From contig JARKPO010000045.1 of assembly GCA_029975215.1 (NCBI GenBank), positions 62,001-126,000 on the forward strand: DNA of 64,000 bases, written 5' to 3'. The position numbers and the translations under genes are program-made. Each line of letters starts with the position of its first letter. Within the stretch, counting starts at the first letter, position 1. Origin of the DNA: Levilinea sp. GTDB taxonomy: Bacteria; Chloroflexota; Anaerolineae; Anaerolineales; Anaerolineaceae. Below the pieces are notes generated by a model. The model saw only the letters and a program-made list of their open reading frames with translations, was not told where the DNA came from and did not search any database. Below, piece by piece: positions 17,232 to 25,956 of the stretch.

Positions 17232-18884
17232 TCAGGTCAGCTCGGTGCGGCGGACAGCACCTCCCTGGATTTCCCATAGAGTAGTGGCGTACTGCTGAAT
17301 GAAATAGCGGTCGTGCAGGATGGTCAGGATGGTGCCGTCAAAATCGGCTAATGCTTGCTCAAACTGGGCGCGCGAGGGGATATCCAGATGGTTGAGCGGT
17401 TCATCCAGAATGAGGAAGTTGCAGCCGCGGGCTACCAGACAGGCCAGGGATAAACGCGCCCGCTCACCGTACGAGAGCTGCCCGGCGGGTGAAAAAACCC
17501 CATCTCCTTTGAAGAGGAATTTGGACAAATAAGACCTTGCTTCGGTCTGAGACCATCCCGTGATGGACTGGATCGTCTCGAATGCGTTTAAATGCGCTTC
17601 CAACTCTTCCTGTTCCTGTGCCATGATGCCCACTTGGACGGCAGGACCGAGGCGGAAACGACCCGACAAGGGAGGAATCTGGCCGGTGAGGGTGCGGATG
17701 AGGGTGGTTTTGCCGGAGCCGTTGGGACCGACCAGGGCTACTCGTTCGCCGAAACGAATCCAGATATTGAGCTTTTCCAGGAGGGTCACATCGGGGTAAC
17801 CGATGGTGAGATCTTCAGTGACCAGGATTTCACGGCTGCTGGCGGGAGTGCTGCCAAATTCCATTTTCATCTGCCAGGTGCGGCCGGGTTTTTCAACATG
17901 CTCTACGGTGAGCAACCGTTCCACGCGTTTTTCAATCCCTTTGGCCTTGTGAATGGTTTCTTTACCGCGGTCGGCAAAAAAGCCCAAAGCAAAGCCGTCG
18001 GTATTGGTCGATGGGTCGGTTTTTCCACCCTTATGCTGACGGGCCAGCCCGCGCATTTTGGAAGCGGCGCGGCGCAGACGAGAGATTTCGCTTTGCTGGT
18101 CGGTATACTCCTGCCATTGGCGTTCGCGTTCGGTTTGTTTTTGCTGCAAATAGTCGCTGAAATTGCCGGGGTAGGTGTGTGCCTGATGGGTGAGGGGGTC
18201 AATTTCCAGGATGGAGGTGGCCACCTGATCGAGGAAGGCGCGGTCGTGGGAAACGATCAGTACGGCGTTGGGCAGTGCTTTCAACCAGTTTTCCAACCAG
18301 TTGAGCATTTCAAGGTCAAGATGGTTGGTGGGCTCATCCAGCAGCAGGATGGGTGGGTTTTCAATGAGCAGGCGCGCCAGGCCCAGGCGGGTTTTTTGGC
18401 CGCCGCTGAGGGATTTGATGGACAGCGTACGGGGGAGTTGTGAGAGGTTCAATGCAGCTAATACGGAGGCCGCCCGACCGGCGTTTTGGGCGGCATGGTT
18501 GATCTGGGCCAACACCTGATCATATTCGGCCTGCAGCCCAGCAGAGCCGTTGGGCTGGATGATGGCTTCAGCCAGTTCGGCTAAACGGTCGGAGAGGCGG
18601 TCGAGGCCGCCTTCGATACGGTCGAGATATTGGCCGAGGGTTTCATCTGGCAGGAGGTTTTCAAAGCCCTGGGGCAGGTAACCCACAGGCAGATCCGAGG
18701 GGGTGCGCTGCACCACGCCGCTGTCGGCTTTTTCATAACCGGCAATGATGCGCAGCAGGGTGGTCTTGCCGCAGCCGTTAGGCCCAACCAGGCCCATGCG
18801 TTCGCCGGGCTGCAAGGTAAAGCTGATCTCCCGCAGAACTGGGTCAAGGGAATACGATTTGGTGATGTGATGGGTTGTAAGCAT
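17232..18884 (-). CDS. ABC-F family ATPase (ribosome protection type candidate)
   Basis: A 550-residue protein with two ABC domains and no membrane segments. Walker A is GPNGCGKT (34-41) and GPNGSGKT; signatures are LSGGQ and LSYGE; both Walker B sites end in LDEP-x-NHLD. The charged interdomain linker (about 245-320) would reach the ribosomal peptidyl-transferase centre. ABC-F proteins act on ribosomes; some confer resistance to macrolide, lincosamide or pleuromutilin drugs. The leader upstream has a small ORF and competing hairpins, which fits an antibiotic-induced member. Confidence 0.9.
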   Translation of the reverse strand: MLTTHHITKSYSLDPVLREISFTLQPGERMGLVGPNGCGKTTLLRIIAGYEKADSGVVQRTPSDLPVGYLPQGFENLLPDETLGQYLDRIEGGLDRLSDRLAELAEAIIQPNGSAGLQAEYDQVLAQINHAAQNAGRAASVLAALNLSQLPRTLSIKSLSGGQKTRLGLARLLIENPPILLLDEPTNHLDLEMLNWLENWLKALPNAVLIVSHDRAFLDQVATSILEIDPLTHQAHTYPGNFSDYLQQKQTERERQWQEYTDQQSEISRLRRAASKMRGLARQHKGGKTDPSTNTDGFALGFFADRGKETIHKAKGIEKRVERLLTVEHVEKPGRTWQMKMEFGSTPASSREILVTEDLTIGYPDVTLLEKLNIWIRFGERVALVGPNGSGKTTLIRTLTGQIPPLSGRFRLGPAVQVGIMAQEQEELEAHLNAFETIQSITGWSQTEARSYLSKFLFKGDGVFSPAGQLSYGERARLSLACLVARGCNFLILDEPLNHLDIPSRAQFEQALADFDGTILTILHDRYFIQQYATTLWEIQGGAVRRTELT

Positions 18885-18904
18885 GACAGCAATCTCTTTC
18901 TGGA

Positions 18905-18932
18905 AACAAAAACCGAGGGCAAACGCCCTCGG
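18905..18932 (-). terminator. Attenuator terminator in the ABC-F leader
   Basis: On the minus strand an 8-bp GC-rich stem (arms 18925-18932 and 18913-18920, four-base loop) is followed by UUUUUGUUU, only about 20 bases before the ABC-F start codon. It would stop transcription before the gene unless refolded. Confidence 0.85.
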
Positions 18933-18959
18933 CTATTGAAGAATCAATAGGGAGCCGAG
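18928..18959 (-). promoter_or_regulatory. Antiterminator hairpin in the ABC-F leader
   Basis: The 7-base arm CTCGGCT (18953-18959, minus) can pair with AGCCGAG (18928-18934), and a nested CTATTGA/TCAATAG stem strengthens it. This structure uses five bases of the 5' arm of the terminator, so the two hairpins exclude each other. Confidence 0.75.
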
Positions 18960-18984
18960 TACCGTACCCTGAAACATTCGCAGA

Positions 18985-19005
18985 TTAGAGCGTGCTGTCT
19001 GTCAT
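18985..19005 (-). CDS. Leader peptide MTDSTL of the ABC-F attenuator
   Basis: A six-codon ORF (Met-Thr-Asp-Ser-Thr-Leu-stop) has a strong AGGAG eight bases before its ATG and lies between the promoter and the competing hairpins. A ribosome stalled here by an antibiotic or by starvation could shift the balance between antiterminator and terminator. It is far too short for standard gene finding; the support is the ribosome binding site and the context. Confidence 0.65.
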   Translation of the reverse strand: MTDSTL

Positions 19006-19037
19006 TAAAGAGTCTCCTGATCGATTACGACAGAGTC

Positions 19038-19065
19038 ATTTTACCATAGGTTTTTGGCGCGGCAA
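19038..19065 (-). promoter_or_regulatory. Promoter of the ABC-F leader
   Basis: On the minus strand, -35 TTGCCG (19060-19065) and extended -10 TGGTAAAAT (19038-19046) are separated by 16 bases. Transcription would start near 19031, giving a leader of about 145 bases. Confidence 0.65.
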
Positions 19066-19105
19066 AGCTGGTCAGATGGCGGGTTTTGTTTCTAGGACAG
19101 GCGGC

Positions 19106-19459
19106 TTACTGCGAATGGGCGCTGGGGGTGAATCCGCGCACAGCTATCAGTGGCCAGGCGGTAAGGATGCCGGTGTTGGGGTCTGAAAAATCTCCGACAA
19201 CGGTTTCGGTGCGATCAAAGCACTGCTGCACCTGGTTTTCAGACGCGACCACAGCAAAGAGAGTGTAATTTCCCTCCTGTCCTCCCACCACCGGCGGGGT
19301 AAAGCCAAAACGGGGTGAAATGTGGGTGCTTTGAGCGCGGCGTCGGTTCATGCCGGTGCTTTCCAAGAGGGTGGCGCCGGTGATGCCGATTTCTTCCCAG
19401 GCATCCAGGACAGCATCCAATCGTTCGGGCGTATCCAAGACCAGGCAAATCATATACAT
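19106..19459 (-). CDS. P-II-like (ferredoxin-fold) small protein
   Basis: A 117-residue protein resembling the P-II-like small ferredoxin-fold proteins: MYMICLVLDTPERLDAVLDA, then T-G-A-T-L-L-E-S-T-G, and near the end V-V-G-D-F-S-D-P-N-T-G-I-L. It is probably a ligand-sensing trimer, but ligand and target are unknown. GAGG lies five bases before ATG. A terminator separates it from the sdhD end, so it is not simply the last gene of that operon. Confidence 0.65.
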   Translation of the reverse strand: MYMICLVLDTPERLDAVLDAWEEIGITGATLLESTGMNRRRAQSTHISPRFGFTPPVVGGQEGNYTLFAVVASENQVQQCFDRTETVVGDFSDPNTGILTAWPLIAVRGFTPSAHSQ

Positions 19460-19484
19460 GGGGGACCTCTTTTTGGTGATGAAT

Positions 19485-19509
19485 CAAAACGCCGGGGAGC
19501 GCCCGGCGT
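19485..19509 (-). terminator. Intrinsic terminator of the glpK-sdhD operon
   Basis: An 8-bp stem (19489-19496 with 19502-19509) with a five-base loop and a short minus-strand U-run follows the sdhD stop. Confidence 0.8.
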
Positions 19510-19530
19510 AAGGGAACGAGGGAGCAGGCT

Positions 19531-19905
19531 TCAGGGGACAGAACGGGCCGAGATCACGATCACCAGCCAGGTTCCATAAATGACCGCGAAGCCACCGGCC
19601 ACGATCAGGATGCGGTTGACCCAGCGCAGCGCGTTAGGTGAGGGATTCAGGTCAAGAATAATTGAGCGCATCCCGATGAAGGCGTGGGCAATGACCACGA
19701 TTAAGAAAGCCACTTCCATCACGCCAATCCAGGGGTTGTCATAATAACGGACGACATCTGCATAGGTTAACAGCCCGCCGGGGGCGACCAGGTGGTTAAC
19801 CACAAAATGCACGCCCAAGAGGACGAGGATAAACAAACCAGCAAAGACTTTGATCATCCAAATTCCGGCGCCTTCAGCATTGGTACGCTGCGGGGAAGTA
19901 TGCAT
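19531..19905 (-). CDS. sdhD: SdhD-type membrane anchor (succinate dehydrogenase-like)
   Basis: A 124-residue protein with three membrane helices (about 17-40, 58-82, 93-118). Helix 2 carries A-H-A-F-I-G-M-R, the heme b ligand and quinone-side motif of SdhD, and helix 1 has H-F-V-V-N-H. With SdhC it would anchor the complex, bind heme b and hand electrons to a quinone. AAGGAG precedes ATG. It is last in the operon glpK, GlpA-type flavoprotein, sdhB, sdhC, sdhD, so its partner is probably not SdhA. Confidence 0.85.
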   Translation of the reverse strand: MHTSPQRTNAEGAGIWMIKVFAGLFILVLLGVHFVVNHLVAPGGLLTYADVVRYYDNPWIGVMEVAFLIVVIAHAFIGMRSIILDLNPSPNALRWVNRILIVAGGFAVIYGTWLVIVISARSVP

Positions 19906-19917
19906 GCGAAGCTCCTT

Positions 19918-20304
19918 TTAGGCCCAGCCGAACATGTGAACCGCGAAAAATACGGTTCCAGCCAGGGCGATGATCATGAGGATAATAAAAGTCTCGCGTT
20001 GACGCTGGAGGCCGAAGCCGAAGCTGTTTAAGCCGACGCGGATGCCGTTGAGCCCATGAATGAGGCCGGCGGCAATGACGAGCAGCTCGCCGAACAAGAT
20101 GACGGGGGTCTTGGCCAGAGCGATGAATGCATCGTAGGCTTCGGGGCCTTGCACCAGCTTGCTGAGCATGTACAGATGCAGCACAAGGTAGACGGTCAGG
20201 CCGATGGCGGTGATGCGGTTGAGAATGAAGGCCCAGGTGCCGATCTGGCGGTAGCGCGGGTCAAACCAGCGCCAAAATTTTCGTGGGGAAGGTTGGTTCA
20301 TCAT
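19918..20304 (-). CDS. sdhC: SdhC-type cytochrome b556 anchor
   Basis: A 128-residue membrane protein with three helices (about 23-47, 60-88, 100-125). Helix 1 has N-R-I-T-A-I-G and L-H-L-Y, helix 2 L-I-H-G-L-N-G-I-R-V, as in SdhC quinone and heme sites. The start at 20304 overlaps the sdhB stop by four bases (ATGA), so the two are translationally coupled. The longer open frame upstream only shadows sdhB. Confidence 0.88.
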   Translation of the reverse strand: MMNQPSPRKFWRWFDPRYRQIGTWAFILNRITAIGLTVYLVLHLYMLSKLVQGPEAYDAFIALAKTPVILFGELLVIAAGLIHGLNGIRVGLNSFGFGLQRQRETFIILMIIALAGTVFFAVHMFGWA

Positions 20305-21047
20305 GGTCGAGGTTCCTTGCCGCCGAAAAGGCTGCGGATGCGTTGGGTGACAACATGGCGGCGCAAATTCATGATGCGCCAGGCTGGGTTGACGTTGGAT
20401 GGACAAACGGCGGTGCATTCATACGCGCTGTGGCAGCGCCACAGACCATCCTGATGATCGACCCAATCTAGAAGGGAAAAGTCGCCTGTGGTCTGGAATT
20501 GTTGGTGAGCCCCCGCCAGGGCCGCAGGGCCGACATAGCTGTTGGATGTGGCGGCGGCCGGGCAGGCGCTAACGCACAAACCGCACTCGATGCAGTCCAC
20601 CAGCCGTTCAGCGTCCACGGCAGGCGCGGCAGGCGAGGGATGGTCGATGGGCAGGTCAGCCTTTTCCACAGGGGAAACCGAGTACAGTTTGGAGGATTCC
20701 ATGTTCTGGTAGAAAGCGCTCATATCCACGACCAAATCGCTTTGCACGGGGAAATTGCGCAGAGGTTCGATGCGAAGCATTCCGCGGTCGCGAGTGACCT
20801 CGCGGATGGGGGTGATGCAGGTGAGTTTTTCGACGCCGTTGACCAACATACCGCAGGCGCCGCAGGTGGAATGGTGGCAGGCGTGCCGGTAATTGAGCGA
20901 GCGGTCATGGAAGGCCCAGACGCGTTCTACTGCATCCAGCACGTATTCATCCGGGTTGACTTCCAGGGTGAATTCTTGAAAATGACGCGGAGTGCCGCTC
21001 GATTGGCGAGAGATGGATAAGGTGATGGTCCAGGTTGTTGGTTTCAC
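20301..21047 (-). CDS. sdhB: SdhB-type iron-sulfur subunit
   Basis: A 248-residue subunit with full succinate dehydrogenase/fumarate reductase cluster ligation. [2Fe-2S]: C57, C62, C65, C77. The other two clusters use C152, C155, C158 and C162 (C-I-E-C-G-L-C-V-S-A-C-P) plus C205, C211, C215 (C-H-S-A-Y-E-C-T-A-V-C-P), as in [4Fe-4S] and [3Fe-4S]. The start is GTG at 21047, with GGAGG seven bases upstream. It follows a GlpA-type flavoprotein by 17 bases; no sdhA is adjacent. Confidence 0.93.
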   Translation of the reverse strand: MKPTTWTITLSISRQSSGTPRHFQEFTLEVNPDEYVLDAVERVWAFHDRSLNYRHACHHSTCGACGMLVNGVEKLTCITPIREVTRDRGMLRIEPLRNFPVQSDLVVDMSAFYQNMESSKLYSVSPVEKADLPIDHPSPAAPAVDAERLVDCIECGLCVSACPAAATSNSYVGPAALAGAHQQFQTTGDFSLLDWVDHQDGLWRCHSAYECTAVCPSNVNPAWRIMNLRRHVVTQRIRSLFGGKEPRP

Positions 21048-21064
21048 GAGGTTCCCTCCGGCGG

Positions 21065-22237
21065 TCAGGAGCTGTAATACAAACGATAAGAAGCCAACGG
21101 TTGTTCGGCGGTTTGGCAAGCGGCAGAGATGCCCAATTTCTGGCAGACCAGATCGGCGGTCTTTTCGGCCATGGCGCGGCAGGTGGTGGCTTTGCCGCCG
21201 GTGATGGTAACCAGCCGTTCCACATTGCCTCCCTGGGCATGATCGTAGCATTTGAAGGTGCGGGTGAGGCTGCGCTCATCCTCGGCTGTACCGATGAGCG
21301 GGCGGGCGGACATGTAGGCCCCGCGTTCAGCGGTTTGGGCGACTGCGGGGATCAGTTCCATGGCTTTGCGGTGCATTTCTTCAACCTGCTCTGGGAAGAC
21401 AGGGATGTAGTCGGCATCCTGGACTTTGAAAGAGGTGGTGCCGATGACGACCATGCGGCGCTGCGGGATGAGAATGTCGCCGTCGCCGGGGGCGTTGAGG
21501 CGATTGATGACTCGCTGGATGAGGCGGCGGTTATAGGCGACCATCACGCCGGGGGCGGGGGTGACAGGCACAGTCAGGCCGATCATGGCGGCCAGGTGAC
21601 CTGCCCAGGCTCCAGTGGCGTTGATGACGATGTCGGCAGGCTGCTGGTAAGCATGGCGGGTGTGGCGGTCGGTGACGTTCAGCCCGGTCACAGCCCCTTG
21701 ACCATCCAGAAGGAAGCCGGTAACTTCATGATAAGGTTTGAACTCAGCCCCGAACTGGCGGGCGCTTGCGGCAAAAGCAAGTGCCAGGCGCAGAGGGTCA
21801 AAGGCGCCGTCAGGGACGCGGTACGCCAGCTTCACCCTCGGGTTGAGATTCGGCTCCAATTGGAGGGCCTGGGAGGGGGTTAGCTCCTCGATGTCAATAT
21901 CACAGGCCTGGGCTCCAGAGGTAAATTTGGGAGCGTAAGCCAGATCGGAATCATCCAGGGCAACGAACAATCCGCCGTTGAATTCAATGCATTGAGCGGC
22001 GATTTTGCGCAGAATGCGGTTTTCTTGAATGCATTCGCGAGCGGCTTCCTGATCTTCAGTGCAGTAACGGGCGCCGGAATGCAGCAGGCCGTGGGTGCGG
22101 CCTGAGGTACCGGAGGCGATTTCACCGCGTTCCAGGACGGTGACGGCGAAGCCGCGCTGAGCAAGGTCATAGGCCAGGGCGCAGCCTGTGAAGCCTGCTC
22201 CAATGATGACAGCGTGGGGGGAATGCTGTTTGGGCAT
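21065..22237 (-). CDS. glpA: GlpA-type FAD glycerol-3-phosphate dehydrogenase
   Basis: A 390-residue DAO-fold flavoprotein. The FAD loop is GAGFTGCALAYDL, and T-S-G-R-T-H-G-L-L-H-S-G-A-R-Y and V-T-I-T-G-G-K-A-T-T are the glycerol-3-phosphate dehydrogenase signatures. It would oxidise sn-glycerol 3-phosphate to dihydroxyacetone phosphate. At 390 residues it lacks the C-terminal iron-sulfur/BFD-like domain of E. coli GlpA (about 540). No glpB or glpC is present. It starts three bases after glpK and 17 bases before sdhB, so the Sdh-type subunits are its probable electron acceptors. Confidence 0.87.
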   Translation of the reverse strand: MPKQHSPHAVIIGAGFTGCALAYDLAQRGFAVTVLERGEIASGTSGRTHGLLHSGARYCTEDQEAARECIQENRILRKIAAQCIEFNGGLFVALDDSDLAYAPKFTSGAQACDIDIEELTPSQALQLEPNLNPRVKLAYRVPDGAFDPLRLALAFAASARQFGAEFKPYHEVTGFLLDGQGAVTGLNVTDRHTRHAYQQPADIVINATGAWAGHLAAMIGLTVPVTPAPGVMVAYNRRLIQRVINRLNAPGDGDILIPQRRMVVIGTTSFKVQDADYIPVFPEQVEEMHRKAMELIPAVAQTAERGAYMSARPLIGTAEDERSLTRTFKCYDHAQGGNVERLVTITGGKATTCRAMAEKTADLVCQKLGISAACQTAEQPLASYRLYYSS

Positions 22238-22240
22238 GAA

Positions 22241-23737
<1,497 letters not shown>

Positions 23738-23763
23738 CCCATTACCTCCAAAGGTTGCAAGAA

Positions 23764-24834
23764 TTATTGGCCGAGCTTAGAAGAAATCCACTGTTGGGCG
23801 GATTGAAGATCAGAAATTTGGAGAGATCCGTTTTGGCCGGGAGTGCACATCTTTTGAGGTAGGGCTTCCACGCTCATTTGGCCGGACGACATCTTTTGCC
23901 CGACACAGGCTAGCTGGGTGATGTGCTCCAGGTTTAGATCGGTGATCAGTGAGGATTGAAATTGCTGATAGATCGCAGGGACTTTGAGGAGAATATCCGG
24001 TTCAGCCAAACGCTGCTTGATTCCAGAGAGCAGGAGGTCTTGGCGCTGGAGGCGGTCCCATTCGGAGGCGTTGGCTGGCAAGTGGCGGGCATACCATTGG
24101 GCGCGTTCGCCGTTGAGTGTTTGTGTGCCTGCCGGGTAAGAAATCCCGGAGATTTGCAGAGCCTGGGGGAGTGTCACTTCAACGCCGCCGAGGGCGTCAA
24201 TGGTTTTCCAGAGGCTGTTTTCTTTCATGACAAAATAATGCTGAGGCGCCGCGCCGAAATTGTCATAAATGGCCTGGGACAGAGCTTCTACAGCCTTGAG
24301 GTTGGCCTCTGTGCTATCACGGCCGCCCTCGCGTTGAATGACCAGGGCGTAAATATCTCCCAACTGGCTGGTTTTTATTCCATAAGCCGCCTCTAATTTA
24401 GGGGTGGAGACCACCAGAGTGCGGGGTAATGAGATGATCGAGGCGGTAGAGGCATCAAAATCCACACGCGCCAGGCGAATGGCGTCTGCCCCATAGGGCG
24501 GGACCCACACACTGGCATCTCGGGCGATGATCAAATATGTTTGACTGCCTTGCCGACCGCAAGCAGCCGCTTTGTCTCCCGCTGTGGAAGATTCAGGAGT
24601 AGCGGTTGCCTGCAGCGGACTGACCGAGGTCTTCGGCATGATGATGGTAACCTGGGCTTGCGGCGCGGTGGGGGCTGTATCTGCAGATACGGCGGTTGCA
24701 CTTTGCGCGGGGGTTAAGAAGGGCAATGATAGGCCGCCCTGACTGCGCTGGATCAGGATCAACGCCACGGCCCCAAGCAAACAAAGAAACAGGATGGTGA
24801 TGATGATCCAATAAATAATGCTGGTCTTTTTCAT
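23764..24834 (-). CDS. LytR-CpsA-Psr (LCP) family protein
   Basis: A 356-residue protein with one N-terminal membrane helix (about 8-30), a low-complexity linker and an extracellular LCP domain. LCP enzymes transfer polyprenyl-linked glycans to the cell wall. The arginine of the usual S-I-P-R-D-T is kept in S-L-P-R-T-L but the Asp is gone; the later N-G-E-R-A-x-W-Y-A-R and D-R-L-x-R-Q motifs are present. It lies near a LysM protein and a tyrosine autokinase, which suits envelope polysaccharide work. ATG at 24834 is preceded by GAGGG; a GTG four codons earlier is the alternative. Confidence 0.82.
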   Translation of the reverse strand: MKKTSIIYWIIITILFLCLLGAVALILIQRSQGGLSLPFLTPAQSATAVSADTAPTAPQAQVTIIMPKTSVSPLQATATPESSTAGDKAAACGRQGSQTYLIIARDASVWVPPYGADAIRLARVDFDASTASIISLPRTLVVSTPKLEAAYGIKTSQLGDIYALVIQREGGRDSTEANLKAVEALSQAIYDNFGAAPQHYFVMKENSLWKTIDALGGVEVTLPQALQISGISYPAGTQTLNGERAQWYARHLPANASEWDRLQRQDLLLSGIKQRLAEPDILLKVPAIYQQFQSSLITDLNLEHITQLACVGQKMSSGQMSVEALPQKMCTPGQNGSLQISDLQSAQQWISSKLGQ

Positions 24835-24884
24835 CCCTACCCTCACTTTTATCTCTGAAGAATCATGTAAAAAAAGCTCTTAAC

Positions 24885-25934
24885 CTATGGGTTTTGGGCC
24901 GAAGGGGTGGGGGAAGCATCTTTTGGAGGGTTCGAAACCGGTTCTGTGGGACGATTAGGAAGAGAGGGCAGGTAAACGACATCACCGGGATTGAGCACAG
25001 AGGTTTCTGTGAGGCAGTTATGATCCCTCAGCTTCGCCACGCTAACGCCAACCGCTTTACTCAACGCTTCCAGTGTATCACCAGCCTGAACGATGTAGGG
25101 GAGGTAATTGGAAGGAGGGAAGCAGATTTTCGCCGGAGCCGTTGAGTTGACTTCAGTAGAACCAGAAGGTTGCGCTGTGGACTGGGCGGTGGCTGTTTGG
25201 GCAGCAGGAGCCGTGGGTGTGAATCCGGAAGGGAGGATGATGAGGGCTGGGCGGGTAGTAGTGGGGGTAGGGGTGAGCAAACCTGTGGAAGAGACCCCCA
25301 GCACATTCCAGTTGAGCGGGAGAGCGGTAAATATCCACCACAGTACAGCAGCCAACAACAGGAAGATGGCAAATCCGACCAGAAACACCGGCAGCCAACG
25401 GCGCGGCGGTTTTTGGACCATGGGCGGAATTTCCTGAATGGGCCGCACGTGGTCTGGCAGCCACGCGCCAGGACGCATGGGTTGGGTCTCGGTGATGTGA
25501 GGGTCAAGGCGAGGAATAAGGTCTGATGGTTTGTCCGGACCGTGGGTTGGGCCAAATTCTAAGTTTTCAACGGCGGTTAATGGCGCAGCAGCAGGCTGGT
25601 CAGAAGGAGCAGGAACCATCTCTGGTGCAGGTGAGATGTGCACTGGTGGAACGGTTGGCTTCACTGGTGATTCTGCTGGTGAAACAGCTGGAGCACCCGC
25701 CGGAGGTTGGGGAGCGTGTTCATCCCCTGAAACTGGCGCAGGGCTGATGCCTGAATATCTTTGAAAAATGGGGCAGCGCGTGTAGGTACTTGAAAGACAG
25801 TATTGATCCTGATGGGGATTGGAGACGCTGGCTGGTTTGGGCGGGCGATAGCAGCGGTTGGACGGCGAAGGATAAGCCAGAGCCGTGTCTGCATCGTCAT
25901 AAATGCCTAAATAGGGACAAATAATGCCGGTCAT
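24885..25934 (-). CDS. Cys-rich LysM membrane protein
   Basis: A 349-residue protein. The first 55 residues have a cysteine cluster (C-P-Y-L-G, N-R-C-Y, Y-C-L, R-C-P), followed by a Pro/Ala-rich linker, one membrane helix at about 180-205 and a C-terminal LysM domain (YIVQAGDTLEALSKAVGV...LNPGDVVYLP, about 280-325) that should bind peptidoglycan outside the cell. The cysteine cluster would be cytoplasmic and may bind a metal. I use the ATG at 25934; an upstream in-frame ATG would overlap the kinase gene. Confidence 0.78.
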   Translation of the reverse strand: MTGIICPYLGIYDDADTALAYPSPSNRCYRPPKPASVSNPHQDQYCLSSTYTRCPIFQRYSGISPAPVSGDEHAPQPPAGAPAVSPAESPVKPTVPPVHISPAPEMVPAPSDQPAAAPLTAVENLEFGPTHGPDKPSDLIPRLDPHITETQPMRPGAWLPDHVRPIQEIPPMVQKPPRRWLPVFLVGFAIFLLLAAVLWWIFTALPLNWNVLGVSSTGLLTPTPTTTRPALIILPSGFTPTAPAAQTATAQSTAQPSGSTEVNSTAPAKICFPPSNYLPYIVQAGDTLEALSKAVGVSVAKLRDHNCLTETSVLNPGDVVYLPSLPNRPTEPVSNPPKDASPTPSAQNP

Positions 25935-25956
25935 GGGGATACCCTGCCCTTTTTCA

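Noticed and set aside
17592-18443. A 283-codon open frame opposite the ABC-F gene
   Set aside because: It is antisense to conserved Walker and signature motifs and shows no motif of its own.
20301-21047. Ordinary succinate dehydrogenase operon with sdhA cut off by the window
   Set aside because: The whole operon lies inside the window; the gene directly before sdhB is a glycerol-3-phosphate dehydrogenase-type flavoprotein and the one after sdhD is past a terminator.
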